Shown piece by piece: positions 1 to 11,200 of a stretch of 24,507 nt of DNA. Under the pieces are notes generated by a model. The model was not told where the DNA came from, did not search any database, and worked only from the letters and a program-made list of their open reading frames with translations. The translations under genes were made by a program, and so were the position numbers. Source of the stretch: Acrasis kona (taxonomy: Eukaryota; Heterolobosea; Eutetramitea; Acrasida; Acrasidae); the NCBI GenBank assembly GCA_026419775.2, contig JAOPGA020000952.1:1-24507 (forward strand). The letters run 5' to 3'. Every line of letters begins with the position of its first letter. The first letter of the stretch is position 1.

Positions 1-1
1 T

Positions 2-142
2 AAAGAAGAAACAAAGTTCATCTATGCTGTCTTTGTTCCTTTTGACGATAGCACGATTTTTAGTATGTTACTACATCACGATAATCATCATATTTCGCGC
101 GCTATTAGACGCAATATCAGGACTGTTACAATAAAAACATAA
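2..142 (+). CDS. C-terminal end of an unrecognised protein (5' truncated)
   Basis: One frame is open from base 2 to a TAA at 140-142 and gives the last 46 residues of a protein whose start lies outside the window. The peptide alternates hydrophobic and charged stretches (FIYAVFVPFDDSTIF, then a His-rich HHDNHH, then a basic RAIRRNIR end), which reads like real protein. The other two forward frames are broken. An AATAAA overlaps the last codons (130-135), as expected for a polyadenylation signal in a very compact genome. I do not recognise the family. The next gene's start codon lies only 9 bases after this stop. Coding status is fairly likely, function unknown. Confidence 0.5.
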   Translation, partial: KEETKFIYAVFVPFDDSTIFSMLLHHDNHHISRAIRRNIRTVTIKT

Positions 143-151
143 AGATTATAA

Positions 152-1493
152 ATGGAAAAAAGAGGAGGGTTTTAGTCACTGGTGCTAGGTCTCCATTCAC
201 ACTAGGATTGATACGGTACCTACACAAATCTGGGCATGAGGTGCACGTGGCTGAAACTAGCTTTGTTAGACCCCTCTACATATCCCTAGTTTCCACCGCT
301 GTGCACAAACATCATCTAATAGAACCACTCCCAAATCAAGAACCACTACTTTTTTGCAAGAGGATTGCCCAAATTTGCAAAAAGGAGTCGATAGATTTAT
401 TAATACCAACTTGCGAAGAGAGTTTTTGGGTCAGTAGAGGTAAAGACACGATAAATCAAGAATCTCCCAACACAATTGTTTTCGTCGATGACGTTGACAA
501 ACTGAGATTACTACACAGCAAGTGGGAATTCAATCAACTTTTAGCAAAGGCGGGATTTTCTACTTGCAAAACGGAAAGATTCGAAACAACACAATGTCTT
601 ATAGATTACATCGAAGAGCTCTTGTCAAATCACGAGGCGTCTCCCGCGGACCTCAAACTTAGTGTTGTCTTCAAACCTTCATTCTCTAGATTTGGTACAC
701 AAACCATAGTAAGGCCAACAGTAAGGGAATTGACACAATTTAAAAGAACGTTGAAGGCGGAACAAAAATATACAAACAAGACACGTCGTTCGCATCAGGT
801 AAACAACATTTTTTTAATTATAAATTAACATTATAATAGACTGAATGGGTCGCACAAGAGTTTATAGAAGGTGATTTGATTTGTACCTACTCTGTAGTTA
901 AAGATGGCGTGGTATTGGCACACGCTGCTTATCGCGGTGGGGATTACACGAATAGTGGCCATCAACATGGTGGTAGCATTGCTTTTAAAAAAATCAAGTC
1001 GACAGTTGCAACTCTTGTTGAAGAGTGGGTTAGAACTTTTGTACACCTCCACTCATCGACGGGTCAAATATCTTTTGATTTGATTCTGTCTGGTGACGGA
1101 CATTTGTATGCTATTGAGTGTAATCCAAGAGGGACCTCAGGTATTCATCTTTTTGAACATTGTCAGGTTGAGTACACAAATACATTCTTCAAAATAAATG
1201 TTGACCCGGCATCACAACCTGTCAAACCGAAAGAGACGGATGGGGATGGACAAATTACATTAGCAATGCTGGTTTGGGCGACTTTCTTACCGCACTCAAT
1301 AAGGTCTTGGAAACGTTTAATACTTTGGTCTCAGGATGTGTGGAGGTCAAGAGATGTCATTTTTGAATGGTGGGATCCATTACCTCTATTCGTTCAGGTT
1401 TATTTGGCTATAGAACCATTTTATAAGAGCTATAAATATGGAATTGCATATGCAGACACTTTCACCTATGACATTGAATGGCATGGTGAGTGA
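152..1493 (+). CDS. ATP-grasp superfamily ligase-like enzyme, two exons
   Basis: Exons are about 152-798 and 840-1493. The 41-nt intron (799-839, GTAAAC...ATAG) joins in phase 0 and gives about 432 residues. The N-terminus (RRVLVTGARSPFTLGLIRYL) is a Rossmann-like pre-ATP-grasp domain. The middle has a beta strand with a likely ATP-binding lysine (VVFKPSFSRFGTQT). Exon 2 carries QEFIEGD, a typical ATP-grasp segment, and ends the fold with ECNPRGTSG, whose Glu and Asn would bind Mg2+. Such enzymes join a carboxylate to an amine using ATP; carbamoyl-phosphate synthase large-chain-like domains are the nearest relatives I can name. The substrate is unknown and the protein is probably cytosolic. 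Oddity: the ATG at 152 is one base out of frame with the rest. One more A in the A run at 156-161 would give MEKKRRVLVTG. This may be a read error, a real lesion, or an unseen first exon. Confidence 0.82.
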
Positions 1494-1686
1494 ATAGCAG
1501 CAGATATTAAAAAGTTTATTTATTATGTGTTGTGTATTCGTTTTCAAGCTATCAAATTCCTGAGTTCTTTCGGAAGAAATAAATTGCTTTTCGCCAACCA
1601 AAGTAACCAACTGTCACTTTTGTTTTGGTCCAAGAGCCTATCACAATCTTTGCACTATAATTAAACAAAAAACATTATTAGAAAAC

Positions 1687-2363
1687 ATGGCACAAAAGAA
1701 CATTTGGCAGGGAGTTGTAGATTATCTTGCCCAGCCTGACAACAGGTACTCCTTGATTTTGAAAGGAATAGCTGCTGGTTTGCTAACATACAGCCTTTAT
1801 ACAAGATACTCACCGAACAAGGTAAGAACAACGCTTGTACGTTGCAACAACCAATTTAGAGCAGTGGCTTGACCATATCTACGGAAAAAGGAATAGATGT
1901 CTCGCTTCTAAAAAGTCCTGAGGAGGACCTCAAACTCGTTATTTCCGAATTAATCAAGATGGGTAATGAGAAGTTTGAGGATAATGACTACGATGGAGCA
2001 CTTGAACATTTCTTGGAGGCTGTAAACCTGAAATGCATCGACCCTGATGTCTTTTACAAATTGAATCTTTGCGAGGTGCACAGAGACGAGCGCATGTTGA
2101 ACCCTCTAGAGAAGGATTTAGTCGCGGAGGGGTCACAAGCCTTAAAATTAAATGAAATTGACCGTGCGATTACATGCTTCCAAGATGCTGTGACCTTGAA
2201 GCCAAACAACGCATCCAATTATCTGAAGCTTGCTGTATGTTATAACAAAGTCGGAAGCTACAAAAAGGCCCAAGAACAATTAACGAAAGCAGTTACAATC
2301 GATAAGGAATTAAAGAAGGATCCCCAGTATATTGATGCTTTGAAGAATGCAGAAAATAAATAA
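1687..2363 (+). CDS. Membrane-anchored TPR protein, two exons
   Basis: Exon 1 is 1687-1821 and exon 2 is 1860-2363. The 38-nt intron (1822-1859, GTAAGA...TTTAG) is phase 0. The product is 212 residues. Residues about 21-40 form one hydrophobic segment (YSLILKGIAAGLLTYSLYT) followed by basic residues, so the N-terminus is likely a signal anchor. TPR-type helix pairs follow at about 77-104 (GNEKFEDNDYDGALEHFLEA), 134-162 (LKLNEIDRAITCFQDAVTLK) and 163-196 (YLKLAVCYNKVGSYKKAQEQ). A short N-terminal anchor with a cytosolic TPR domain is typical of mitochondrial outer-membrane or ER-surface adaptors that bind chaperones or precursor proteins. A mitochondrial location is inference. AATAAA overlaps the stop codon (AAT AAA TAA). 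Confidence 0.78.
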
Positions 2364-2655
2364 ACTTTATTCCAGATCGACGGTCAATTAACTTTTTGTA
2401 ATATGCACACAAAAGGGTGTATCCTATAAAACTCGCATTTATTGATAATGAATCATAATTTACTGATTCGTTTGTTTGCAGTATATAACCTTGTCAGCAA
2501 CAACCCCTGTCAACCATGGTATTCACTTTAAAAGTCGGACTGGTATTTCATTTACATACGGGGGATTCTATTTACCCAATTTGCATCTAATTTTGAAACA
2601 AACATAATAGGGTAAAAGATTATAACGTCATGCACACAACATTTAAAAACAAACC

Positions 2656-3102
2656 ATGCAAGTATGCATAACAGTTGTTAGTGCCTGCAACCTCATTCGC
2701 TCAGAGGGAAAAGCCCCAAACAAACCTTTCGTTGTTTTGTATGAACAGATAGATAATAATAGGAGGAATAAGAAAAAAACTAGAGTAGGGAAGATGGCAG
2801 AACAATCAAATCATTTTGCATTCAATGAGTGCTTTATCGTCGATTTAGCGGAGGATTCCCCTGAATCAAAAATAAACTTTTGTGTGTATGATAAGCAAGT
2901 ACTCAAGAAATGCACTGTGGGACGTACGTTTTTCGACTTCGCGGGGATTTGTTGTGAGCAAGGACATGTCATTAATCTTCACCTTCAATTGATAGATAGC
3001 ACTAATGCAGGTCTTAACATACAGATCAAGCCGCTCAATTTTAGCATAGGAAAGAAAGAAAATGCATGTCACACTTTACTAGATAGGGTGAGTGCTTCAT
3101 AG
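2656..3102 (+). CDS. Small C2-domain-like protein
   Basis: A single-exon 148-residue protein. It begins with the C2-type first strand MQVCITVVSACNLI. It continues with a PFVVLYEQ strand, a basic NRRNKKKTRVGKM stretch, and FAFNECFIVDL, which matches the C2 segment usually read as P-x-W-N-E-x-F. Later strands (INFCVYDKQVL, VGRTFFDFAGI, LNIQIKPL) complete about one C2 sandwich. C2 domains bind phospholipids, often through Ca2+-holding aspartates. I do not see the usual paired Asp loops (D-P-Y, D-x-D), so binding may be Ca2+-independent. The start follows an A-rich leader, and an AATAAA lies directly after the TAG. It converges with the dioxygenase gene downstream. Family call is moderate, function unknown. 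Confidence 0.65.
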   Translation: MQVCITVVSACNLIRSEGKAPNKPFVVLYEQIDNNRRNKKKTRVGKMAEQSNHFAFNECFIVDLAEDSPESKINFCVYDKQVLKKCTVGRTFFDFAGICCEQGHVINLHLQLIDSTNAGLNIQIKPLNFSIGKKENACHTLLDRVSAS

Positions 3103-3241
3103 AATAAAATTTTTTCTTGTAATAATCTTGTCAACTTGAGCTGCTTTTTTTTAACCCCAACCTCTAAGAGGATGTTGACGCAAAGATAAAATTGTTTTTA
3201 ATAAATTACAATTTACTGCTCGTCTTGTTATACTTGTTCTC

Positions 3242-4261
3242 TTACAAGCTGTACAAGTAATGATGGTTTGGAGTTTTAATCCAATTAAAATCAGTATATT
3301 CCACACCTTCCGTCTCTAAAAACTGGAATGTAATGGCTTTTCTTGACCTATCGGAAGAGTTTACAAAACTAGAGTGAAATAAATTTCCATGAAACAATGC
3401 TGCTCCCCCTGCTTTTACTTGTAGGGGAGAAAACAGCTCTGGCTGCTTTTCTTGATCAGGAATTGGGGTGTCATCAATTTTGACCATTTCTCTGGTGTGA
3501 GATACGTGGTCAACTTTGGAAACTAGACGAAGTGGAGATGTGTGACTACCAGGAACACACCACATACAAGCGTTATCCAGGGTTGCATCCTCCAATGCAA
3601 CCCATAATACGAAGCAACTTGGGGGTGAAGTATTTGCAAAAGTGTTCTCTTGGTGAGGTAACACTCTAGACCCAACACCTCCTCCATGTTTCGGAATGTA
3701 AACTGACAAGTGACAAATGGGTCTTTTGTACCCTGCAGATTGTAAAAATTGTTTCAGAAAATCGTTCTTGTAAATCGTTGAGTGAATGGCAGGGTACTTG
3801 TTTGGAAACAAATGAAGACCATGACCAATTCGATTTATTCTTCGTTGCAGTGTGTTTTGTTCCTTTTGCTCCTGTGTCGATTCCACTACTTCGTAGAACA
3901 CATGGACTTTGTCATGGGATTGTTTAAAGTATTGTGTTGTGGCGAAATCTACAGCATTGGGGTTTTTGGTATTGTTTTGTCTTGAGAAGAAGAATACTTT
4001 TTCATCACCCCACTTTTCTTTCAACTCCAGTTCAGCGTCTTTTTCCATCTGGTGTATTTCATTAATTGTGTCATTGAGAGTTGAGGCGTCAAGGAAATCT
4101 GAAACCAGAAATACACCATCGTTATGATAGGCTTGTACTAGTTTATTCTTGTCAAATGTATTTAGGTAGAATGTTTGGGCGTCTCGTTCTGAATTCTTCT
4201 TGCTAATGTACCCGTTCACTTCAGCACTATTTGCACCATTGTAGTCAGTTGCTTCATTCAT
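3242..4261 (-). CDS. Phytanoyl-CoA dioxygenase family protein (PHYHD1-like)
   Basis: A single-exon protein of 339 residues. The C-terminal half follows PhyH-family Fe(II)/2-oxoglutarate oxygenases closely and especially human PHYHD1. It has LPHQENTF (first metal ligands, H203-x-E205), then VALEDATLDNACMWCVPGSH, then GGAALFHGNLFHSS (distal His near residue 296), then SSDRSRKAITFQF, whose Arg should hold 2-oxoglutarate. Such enzymes oxidise a substrate while decarboxylating 2-oxoglutarate; the PHYHD1 substrate is not established as far as I know. The C-terminus (YLYSL) is not a peroxisomal PTS1 signal, so a cytosolic site is more likely. The Asp usual in the HxD triad is Glu here. The first ~30 residues are polar and unlike the family. 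Confidence 0.88.
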   Translation of the reverse strand: MNEATDYNGANSAEVNGYISKKNSERDAQTFYLNTFDKNKLVQAYHNDGVFLVSDFLDASTLNDTINEIHQMEKDAELELKEKWGDEKVFFFSRQNNTKNPNAVDFATTQYFKQSHDKVHVFYEVVESTQEQKEQNTLQRRINRIGHGLHLFPNKYPAIHSTIYKNDFLKQFLQSAGYKRPICHLSVYIPKHGGGVGSRVLPHQENTFANTSPPSCFVLWVALEDATLDNACMWCVPGSHTSPLRLVSKVDHVSHTREMVKIDDTPIPDQEKQPELFSPLQVKAGGAALFHGNLFHSSFVNSSDRSRKAITFQFLETEGVEYTDFNWIKTPNHHYLYSL

Positions 4262-5281
4262 GATTTTAATGATTGGGTGGAATATCTTGGATTACAAAGA
4301 CATCAGAAAATGACAAGTTTTAACATGACACATCCAATTTAAGAACATCTGTTTATTACAAAAGTGAAGTAAAGGTCTTGTCCAGCAGCGTTTGAGTCTT
4401 GCATCTGTTTTGTATGTGCTACCTAATTGGGAGAGATGCTCATGCTATTGTTGTTTTATTATTTGCTGATTGCGATCAGATCGTTCGAGAATGTATGTTT
4501 GGGGATGAAACGGTCTCCTCATTTGCAACGAATTAGATTTGACAAGCAAGTGATTAAATAAAAGTTAGAAGTACACTTTTTATGCATTTCATTCAAAAAT
4601 GTACTTGCCAGTACATTTCACCATGACACAAACCGAATCACTCGACATTGTGGTGTTCCCAAAGGAATGCAATCAGGATCAAGTTTGAGGTTGTGGTCAA
4701 GGAATGATCAAGAAAAAAGGAGGTTTGAGCTTGTCGGGGTGACGAATTTTCGGTCTGTTTCTGGTTCTGTTTATAACCGACTCTATTCAGTTTTTGTTTC
4801 GCCTCTGCACGTTCAATGTATGCGTGGTTGATTCCATTAATGTTCGAAAAGATATCCATCTTGCCAGACTATACGCTCCATTAGAGAAATGAAAATACAT
4901 TTTTATCTACGTTAGGGAAAAGACATGTAATGTATAATGGTTGCTCTGTGGAAATTGAATTATTGCAAAATGGAATAAATATAGTCTATGACTTAAAAGT
5001 GTTACTCCCACCGTGTTGGATTGGATCTAATGTAAGCAAACTTGAAGATCAACACCTAAAGTATCAAACTGTGTCCGGACCTACATGTGACGGCTGCGAT
5101 GCGTTAAAGGTTTTAGAGAATATGTGTTCATAATGTCCCATATATGTTGAACAGGGATAGGTCATCCTCATAAAAAAGTCAGCAGAGCCAACCGATTTTA
5201 CTGTTGTGTGACTGTTTGTACAATTGACCGCCTCCCAAAATAATTATTTTTGTCTAAAAAATATCCAATAATACATGGTGG
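4262..5281. other. Gene-poor kilobase between the dioxygenase and the EGF receptor genes
   Basis: The first part should hold the promoter and 5' UTR of the leftward dioxygenase gene, and the last 100-150 bases those of the rightward EGF gene. No recognisable protein domain, tRNA or repeat is visible. Several short frames are open on both strands around 4340-5133; the best candidate is listed separately. An AATAAA is present on the plus strand at about 4556-4561 without a clear gene before it, so a small spliced gene could have been missed. Confidence 0.5.
4667..5133 (+). CDS. Doubtful small two-exon gene, unknown function
   Basis: An open frame from ATG 4667 runs to about 4817 (MQSGSSLRLWSRNDQEKRRF...), where a GTATGC donor occurs. 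A GTTAG acceptor ends at 4915 and rejoins, in the right phase, a frame running from about 4916 to a TAA at 5131-5133. The second part contains VEIELLQNGINIVYDLKVLL and a CDGCDALKVLENMCS end. The proposed intron (4818-4915, 98 nt) is longer than its neighbours, and no homology is recognised. Phase agreement alone has a one-in-three chance of being accidental. The opposite strand is also open over 4859-4638. Treat this as a hypothesis only. Confidence 0.17.
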
Positions 5282-8200
5282 ATGGCATTGCATAAATGGT
5301 TCTTTTTCAGCTACATTATTGTTCTAGCGTTACTTAGCAATACATATTGTTTGTTGTGCTTCGGAATATCGAGCGATAAACCTAATGTATGCTCTTCTAA
5401 CGGAATTTGCATATCGCCTAACGTTTGTTTGTGCAATGATTTGAGTTATGGGTAAGTATCACCATATCATGCGCTAATATTTTTTAGATACAATTGGTAA
5501 TTCGTTGATAACAATAACATTTTTCTAAACTTTTAGCATGAATCAGAGGAGCATCGCTAATTTTTCAGTTGTCGTGGACGACTATTTTTTCGGGGTTTAC
5601 GCTGCGAACAAATTTGTCACCGGTACCAATAACATGGTAGCGGACTGGAAGACCGCTGTTTCAGTTTCATTCCTAGTCGCACCAGGGGACATGATAGGTA
5701 TCATGGGTGGGAATCAAGCGCCCTATAACAACAATCAAAATCCAGAGGCTCTAGCAGCCACCCTCAACTATACCGATAATTCAATCCCACAATCTTTTAG
5801 CACAGGAAGCGCTTTTACTTGTGTTGGAGTTGGAAACACTAACAATTCATATACGCAAGTTAGCGTCCCACAAGTGTGGTGGGACCACAGTCCAAATTAC
5901 TTTACACAACCAATATTACTCTATACGAACGAAGCTGCCTCCGGTTCGTTAGCAGCTTATCCGACCCAGCCGAACATTTCTAATAATGCCTATTACATTT
6001 GGATGGCAGATCGTAATTCTTACCAATCGAGTTACTGCAAAGGAAAGATTCCTTGCACAAGCCCAGATCGCTGCGTCTTATTTTCGTGTTACAACATTTT
6101 TAGCAACAAAACAAATGTTTGTAACGGTAGAGGCACATGTGTTGGTCCCAACTCATGCACCTGCTACATTGGGTATTATGGGTAAGTCGCACTTTTTCAT
6201 TTCTAATCATCTCTTTGTTAGGTACGAATGTCAATTCACGAGATTTGTCGGAAACATAACATTGGCAGCAAACTCAAAGCTACAAGGAATTTATGTGAAC
6301 AATTGGATGATTACAAACACAAGCGATAGTTCTATATTTTATGGAGGTACTTTTAGCGTCGGAATAGCACCCGGCGACGTGATTGGATTCAAAATACTAC
6401 CAAACAGCACCAGTTATGGTGTGATTGCCGATATTTCTTACGTAAGAAAATTTATTGATATTTTGTAATTATTGTAAAAGGTCAACTTGGATGGAACCAC
6501 TACAAAAATAAGCACGGACAGCACTTGGTCATGTACGACCAATGTTGCTGCACAAATTAACAATTTGGATCCATATCGTTTCTCATATTGGTTCAATTCT
6601 GACTATACTAACTTTGCACCTGCCACAGCCTTCTCCTCGTCCAGCGTTTCTTACTTGTCTTCGAACGCCAAATGGATATGGAGTTCTAGCTCCACTACGA
6701 CGACTTATTGTAAATACACAATACCCTGTTCTGGCTCCTCTTGTAACTCCTTGTCGGGTCCAAATTATACTTGTTTTGGTTTATCATGGAATAGCACCTA
6801 TTCTTGTAATGGAACTGCAGGTAATTGTGTGTCACAAGATAATTGTGTTTGTTACGGAGGTTATTTAGGAGTTGATTGTAAAAATTATTTTTGTTTCGGT
6901 TCATTAAATAATGTTTCGAGTGTTTGTAGTGGTAATGGTTTATGTACAGGCATTGATACTTGTTCTTGTTACAACGGGTATTATGGTAAGCAATGTGAAG
7001 CTTATAATTGTTTTGGAGTTGTTTATAACTCTAGTGTTACGTGTGGTGGTAATGGATCTTGTGTAGCACCTAATACTTGTTCATGTTACTCTGGTTACAG
7101 TGGTTTACAATGTTCCACTTGGAATTGTTACAATACAAGTAATGCCAATTCAAGTGTTTGTTCTTCTCATGGTGCATGTATTTCTCCTAATACCTGTGTT
7201 TGTAACAGCGGATATACTGGAAGTAACTGTAACACTTGGAGTTGTGGAGGTGTCTCTAATTTTAACTCTTCTGTTTGTTCTGGTGTTGGTAGTTGTACTT
7301 CACCTAACTCATGTCAATGCTACAATGGCTATTTTGGTCAATTTTGTAACATGTACAATTGTTATGGAACTATAAACAATTCCTCAAGAGTATGTTCTGG
7401 AAATGGAACTTGTTCTGCTTATAATCAGTGTTCTTGTAAGAATGGTTATTACGGGTCTCAGTGTGAGGCTTATAATTGTTTTGGTAATGTTTACAACTCT
7501 TCCTTAGTATGTAGTGGTAATGGTACTTGTGCATCACCAAATACATGTGTTTGTAGCACTGGATATTATGGACAACAATGTGATGGGTATAGTTGCTATG
7601 GAACAATATACAACTCATCACGAGTATGTTCAGGAAATGGAACATGTAGTTCACCTAATCAATGTTTATGTAAAAATGGATATTATGGACAACAATGTGA
7701 AGCATACAATTGTTATGGTATATTGTTCAATAACACTAATGTATGTTCCAATAATGGGACGTGTACATCTCCTAATCAATGCAGCTGTAAAACAAACTAT
7801 TATGGTTTACAATGCGAAGCTTATAATTGCAACAACATTATTTATAATTCTACGTTTGTGTGTTCATCTAATGGATCATGCACCTCACCAAATACCTGCT
7901 CTTGTAAAAGTGGTTATTATGGCGCTAACTGTCAAAATTATGATTGTTACGGAACTATTTACAATTCCTCAAATGTGTGTTCTACAAATGGTAGTTGCAT
8001 CTCTCCCAATGTTTGTTCTTGTAGAGCTGGATTTGAAGGTTCTTTATGTGATGTTTGGAGATGTGACTCCATTGTATATAACTCATCATTGGTGTGCTCA
8101 ACCAATGGTACTTGTGTGGGTCCTAATCTCTGTGTTTGTAAAATTGGTTACACAGGTGCTACGTGTAATTTATGGAGTTGTTTTGGATATCAATTCAATT

Positions 8201-11200
8201 CTTCACAAGTGTGTTCTAGTAACGGCACTTGTATCTCTCCAAATACTTGTCTTTGTAAGAACGGGTATTATGGACAACGTTGTGAAGCTTATCAGTGTTA
8301 TGGCACATTGTTTAATAATTCTATGGTGTGTTCTACTAATGGTAGTTGTATATCGCCTGATCAATGTGTTTGTAAACAGGGTTACTCTGGTCAACGCTGT
8401 GAACTTTATAAATGTTACGAAATGGTATTCAATACTTCGAATGTATGTGGCGGAAACGGTAGTTGTATTCAACCAGATACCTGCTCATGTTCAAGTAATT
8501 ATTATGGACAACAATGTGACGGTTATAACTGTTATGGAACAATATACAACTCATCACGAGTATGTTCAGGAAATGGAACATGTAGTTTGCCTAATCAATG
8601 TTTATGTAGAAATGGATATTATGGACAACAATGTGAATCTTACAATTGTTATAGTATATTGTTCAATAACACTAATGTATGTTCTAATAACGGCACTTGT
8701 AGTTCTCCCAATCAATGTAATTGCAAAAATGGGTTTTATGGTTCGCAGTGCGAGTCTTATTCATGTTATGGAACTATATTCAATTCATCTAGAGTATGTT
8801 CCAATCAGAATGGGTCATGTGTTGGTCCTAATTCTTGTTATTGTAAACAAGGGTATTATGGTTCACAATGTGAAGCTTTTAACTGTTTTGGTTTGTTGTA
8901 CAATAACACAAATGTATGTTCTACAAATGGTAGTTGTATATCTCCAAATACCTGTTTTTGTAAGAGTGGTTACTTTGGTCAACGCTGTGAAGATTATCAA
9001 TGCTTTGGCACATTGTTTAATAATTCTATGGTGTGTTCTACTAATGGTAGTTGTATATCGCCTGATCAATGTGTTTGTAAACAAGGCTATTCTGGTCAAC
9101 GCTGTGAAGCTTACAACTGTTATGGAGTCACTTACAATAGTTCTACTGTGTGTTCCACAAATGGCACTTGTGCGAGTCCTAATCAATGCTCTTGTAATAA
9201 TGGCTATAGTGGTTTACAATGTGAATTTTATTATTGTTCAGGAACAATGTTCAACTCCACTTTTGTGTGCTCTAGTAATGGCACTTGTATATCACCAGGT
9301 ATATGTGCTTGTAAAAATGGATACTATGGTGTCAACTGTGAATTTTACAATTGTTTCGGAAAAATTAAAAACAGCAGTAGTATATGTAGTGGTAATGGAT
9401 CTTGTATAGCTCCAGATCAATGTACTTGTAACAACGGCTACCATGGATATCAGTGCGAGGCTTATAATTGTTTCGGTCGTGTTTATAACTCTTCCTTAGT
9501 ATGTAGTGGTAATGGTACTTGTGCGTCACCAAATACATGTGTTTGTAGCACTGGATATTATGGACAACAATGTGATGGGTATAGTTGCTATGGAACAATA
9601 TACAACTCATCACGAGTATGTTCAGGAAATGGAACATGTAGTTCACCTAATCAATGTTTATGTAAAAATGGATATTATGGCCAACAATGTGAAGCTTACA
9701 ATTGTTATGGTACAATTTACAATTCATCAAGAGTATGTTCCAACAATAACGGCACGTGTACATCTCCTAATCAATGCAGCTGTAAAACGAACTATTATGG
9801 TTTACAATGCGAAGCTTACAATTGCAATGGAATACTCTATAATCATAGCATGGTTTGTAGTAATAACGGAACATGTGTTGCGCCTAACCAATGTGTATGC
9901 TATCCTGGATACGCAGGTCCCGAGTGTGACAGATATGGTTGTTATGGCATTGTAATGAACTCTACATTTGCTTGTTCTAGTTCAGGGATTTGTGTGGCTC
10001 CTGACAAATGTAACTGTAACAGCGGTTATTACGGATCCAATTGCGACGTTCGTAGTTGTTACGGAGCATTTTCAAATTCAAGCGGAGTTTGTTCTGGAAG
10101 AGGAATTTGCATTTCTCCAAACAACTGTTCTTGTAAAATAGGATACTATGGTCAACAATGCGAATTGTATAACTGTTATGGTATACAATTTAATTCTTCA
10201 AATGTATGCTCCGGGAACGGAACGTGTTCTTCCCCGAACAACTGTACTTGTAAAAGTGGTTATTATGGTGAAAAATGTGATGCTTATAATTGTTACCAAT
10301 ACATGATGAACGACACTAGAGTGTGCTCTGGTAACGGTAGTTGTATTTTACCTGATGTATGTAGTTGTAACTCTGGTTATTACAATGGCCAATGTAGCTT
10401 ATATAATTGCTATGGACATGTTTATAATTCATCAGATGCATGTTCAAGAAACGGCACTTGTGTTGCGCCAGATGCTTGTAATTGTTTACAAGGATATTAT
10501 GGTACACAATGTGAAGTTTATAATTGTTATGGTTTATCATTTAATCACACTAATGTTTGTTCTAAAAATGGAACATGCACCTCTTACAATAGTTGCACTT
10601 GTAATCAAGGTTATGAGGGTCAACTATGTAATGTTTACAAATGCTTTGGAACCATTTACAATTCCACTCTAGTATGTTCCTCTAACGGATCTTGTATTGC
10701 ACCTGATCAGTGTGTATGTAAGAAAGGTTTTTATGGACCTAATTGTGAACTATACAATTGCTTTGGAATAGCTTACAACGAATCCTTTGTATGCTCTAAT
10801 AATGGATCTTGTGTTACAACTGACACATGTCAATGCATAACTGGATACTATGGTCAACAATGTGAATCTTATTATTGTTATAATGATTTGTTTAATTCTT
10901 CAACAGTATGTTCTGGCAATGGAACCTGTTCTTCTCCAAATGTTTGTTCTTGTAAAAATGGATACTATGGGTCTAGTTGCGAACTATATAACTGTAACAA
11001 CGCTTTATTTAATTCTTCTATTGTATGTAGTGGCAATGGTAGTTGTATCTCTCCTAATCAATGTAATTGTAATAATGGTTATTACGGTCAGCAATGTGAG
11101 ATTTACAACTGTCACGGTATAATTTACAACTCTTCAAAGGTGTGTTCTAACAATGGTACTTGCAATGCACCTAATAAATGTATCTGTAAACCAGGATGTT

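Noticed and set aside
4340-4560. Possible leftward terminal exon (…QMQDSNAAGQDLYFTFVI) and a 25-codon frame starting MRRPFHPQTYILERSDRNQQ.
   Set aside because: Both are short, no upstream exon joins them convincingly, and no homology is recognised.
4638-4859. A 73-codon leftward frame (MDIFSNINGINHAYIERAEA).
   Set aside because: It overlaps the doubtful plus-strand candidate, has no recognised domain and has no polyadenylation signal near its stop. It cannot be told from chance.
8203-9186. Leftward open frames opposite the EGF array (8472-8203, 9186-8863, 7654-7370, 9646-9365).
   Set aside because: They are antisense images of the repeats, as shown by near-identical peptides at repeated places.
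7514-9409. A 631-codon open frame in the second forward frame inside the EGF array, with smaller ones at 7100, 9506, 10355, 10850, 11153 and 11783.
   Set aside because: The 117-bp period is a multiple of three and codon choice is uniform, so a stop-free shifted frame simply repeats. The peptide is low in complexity and has no domain pattern.
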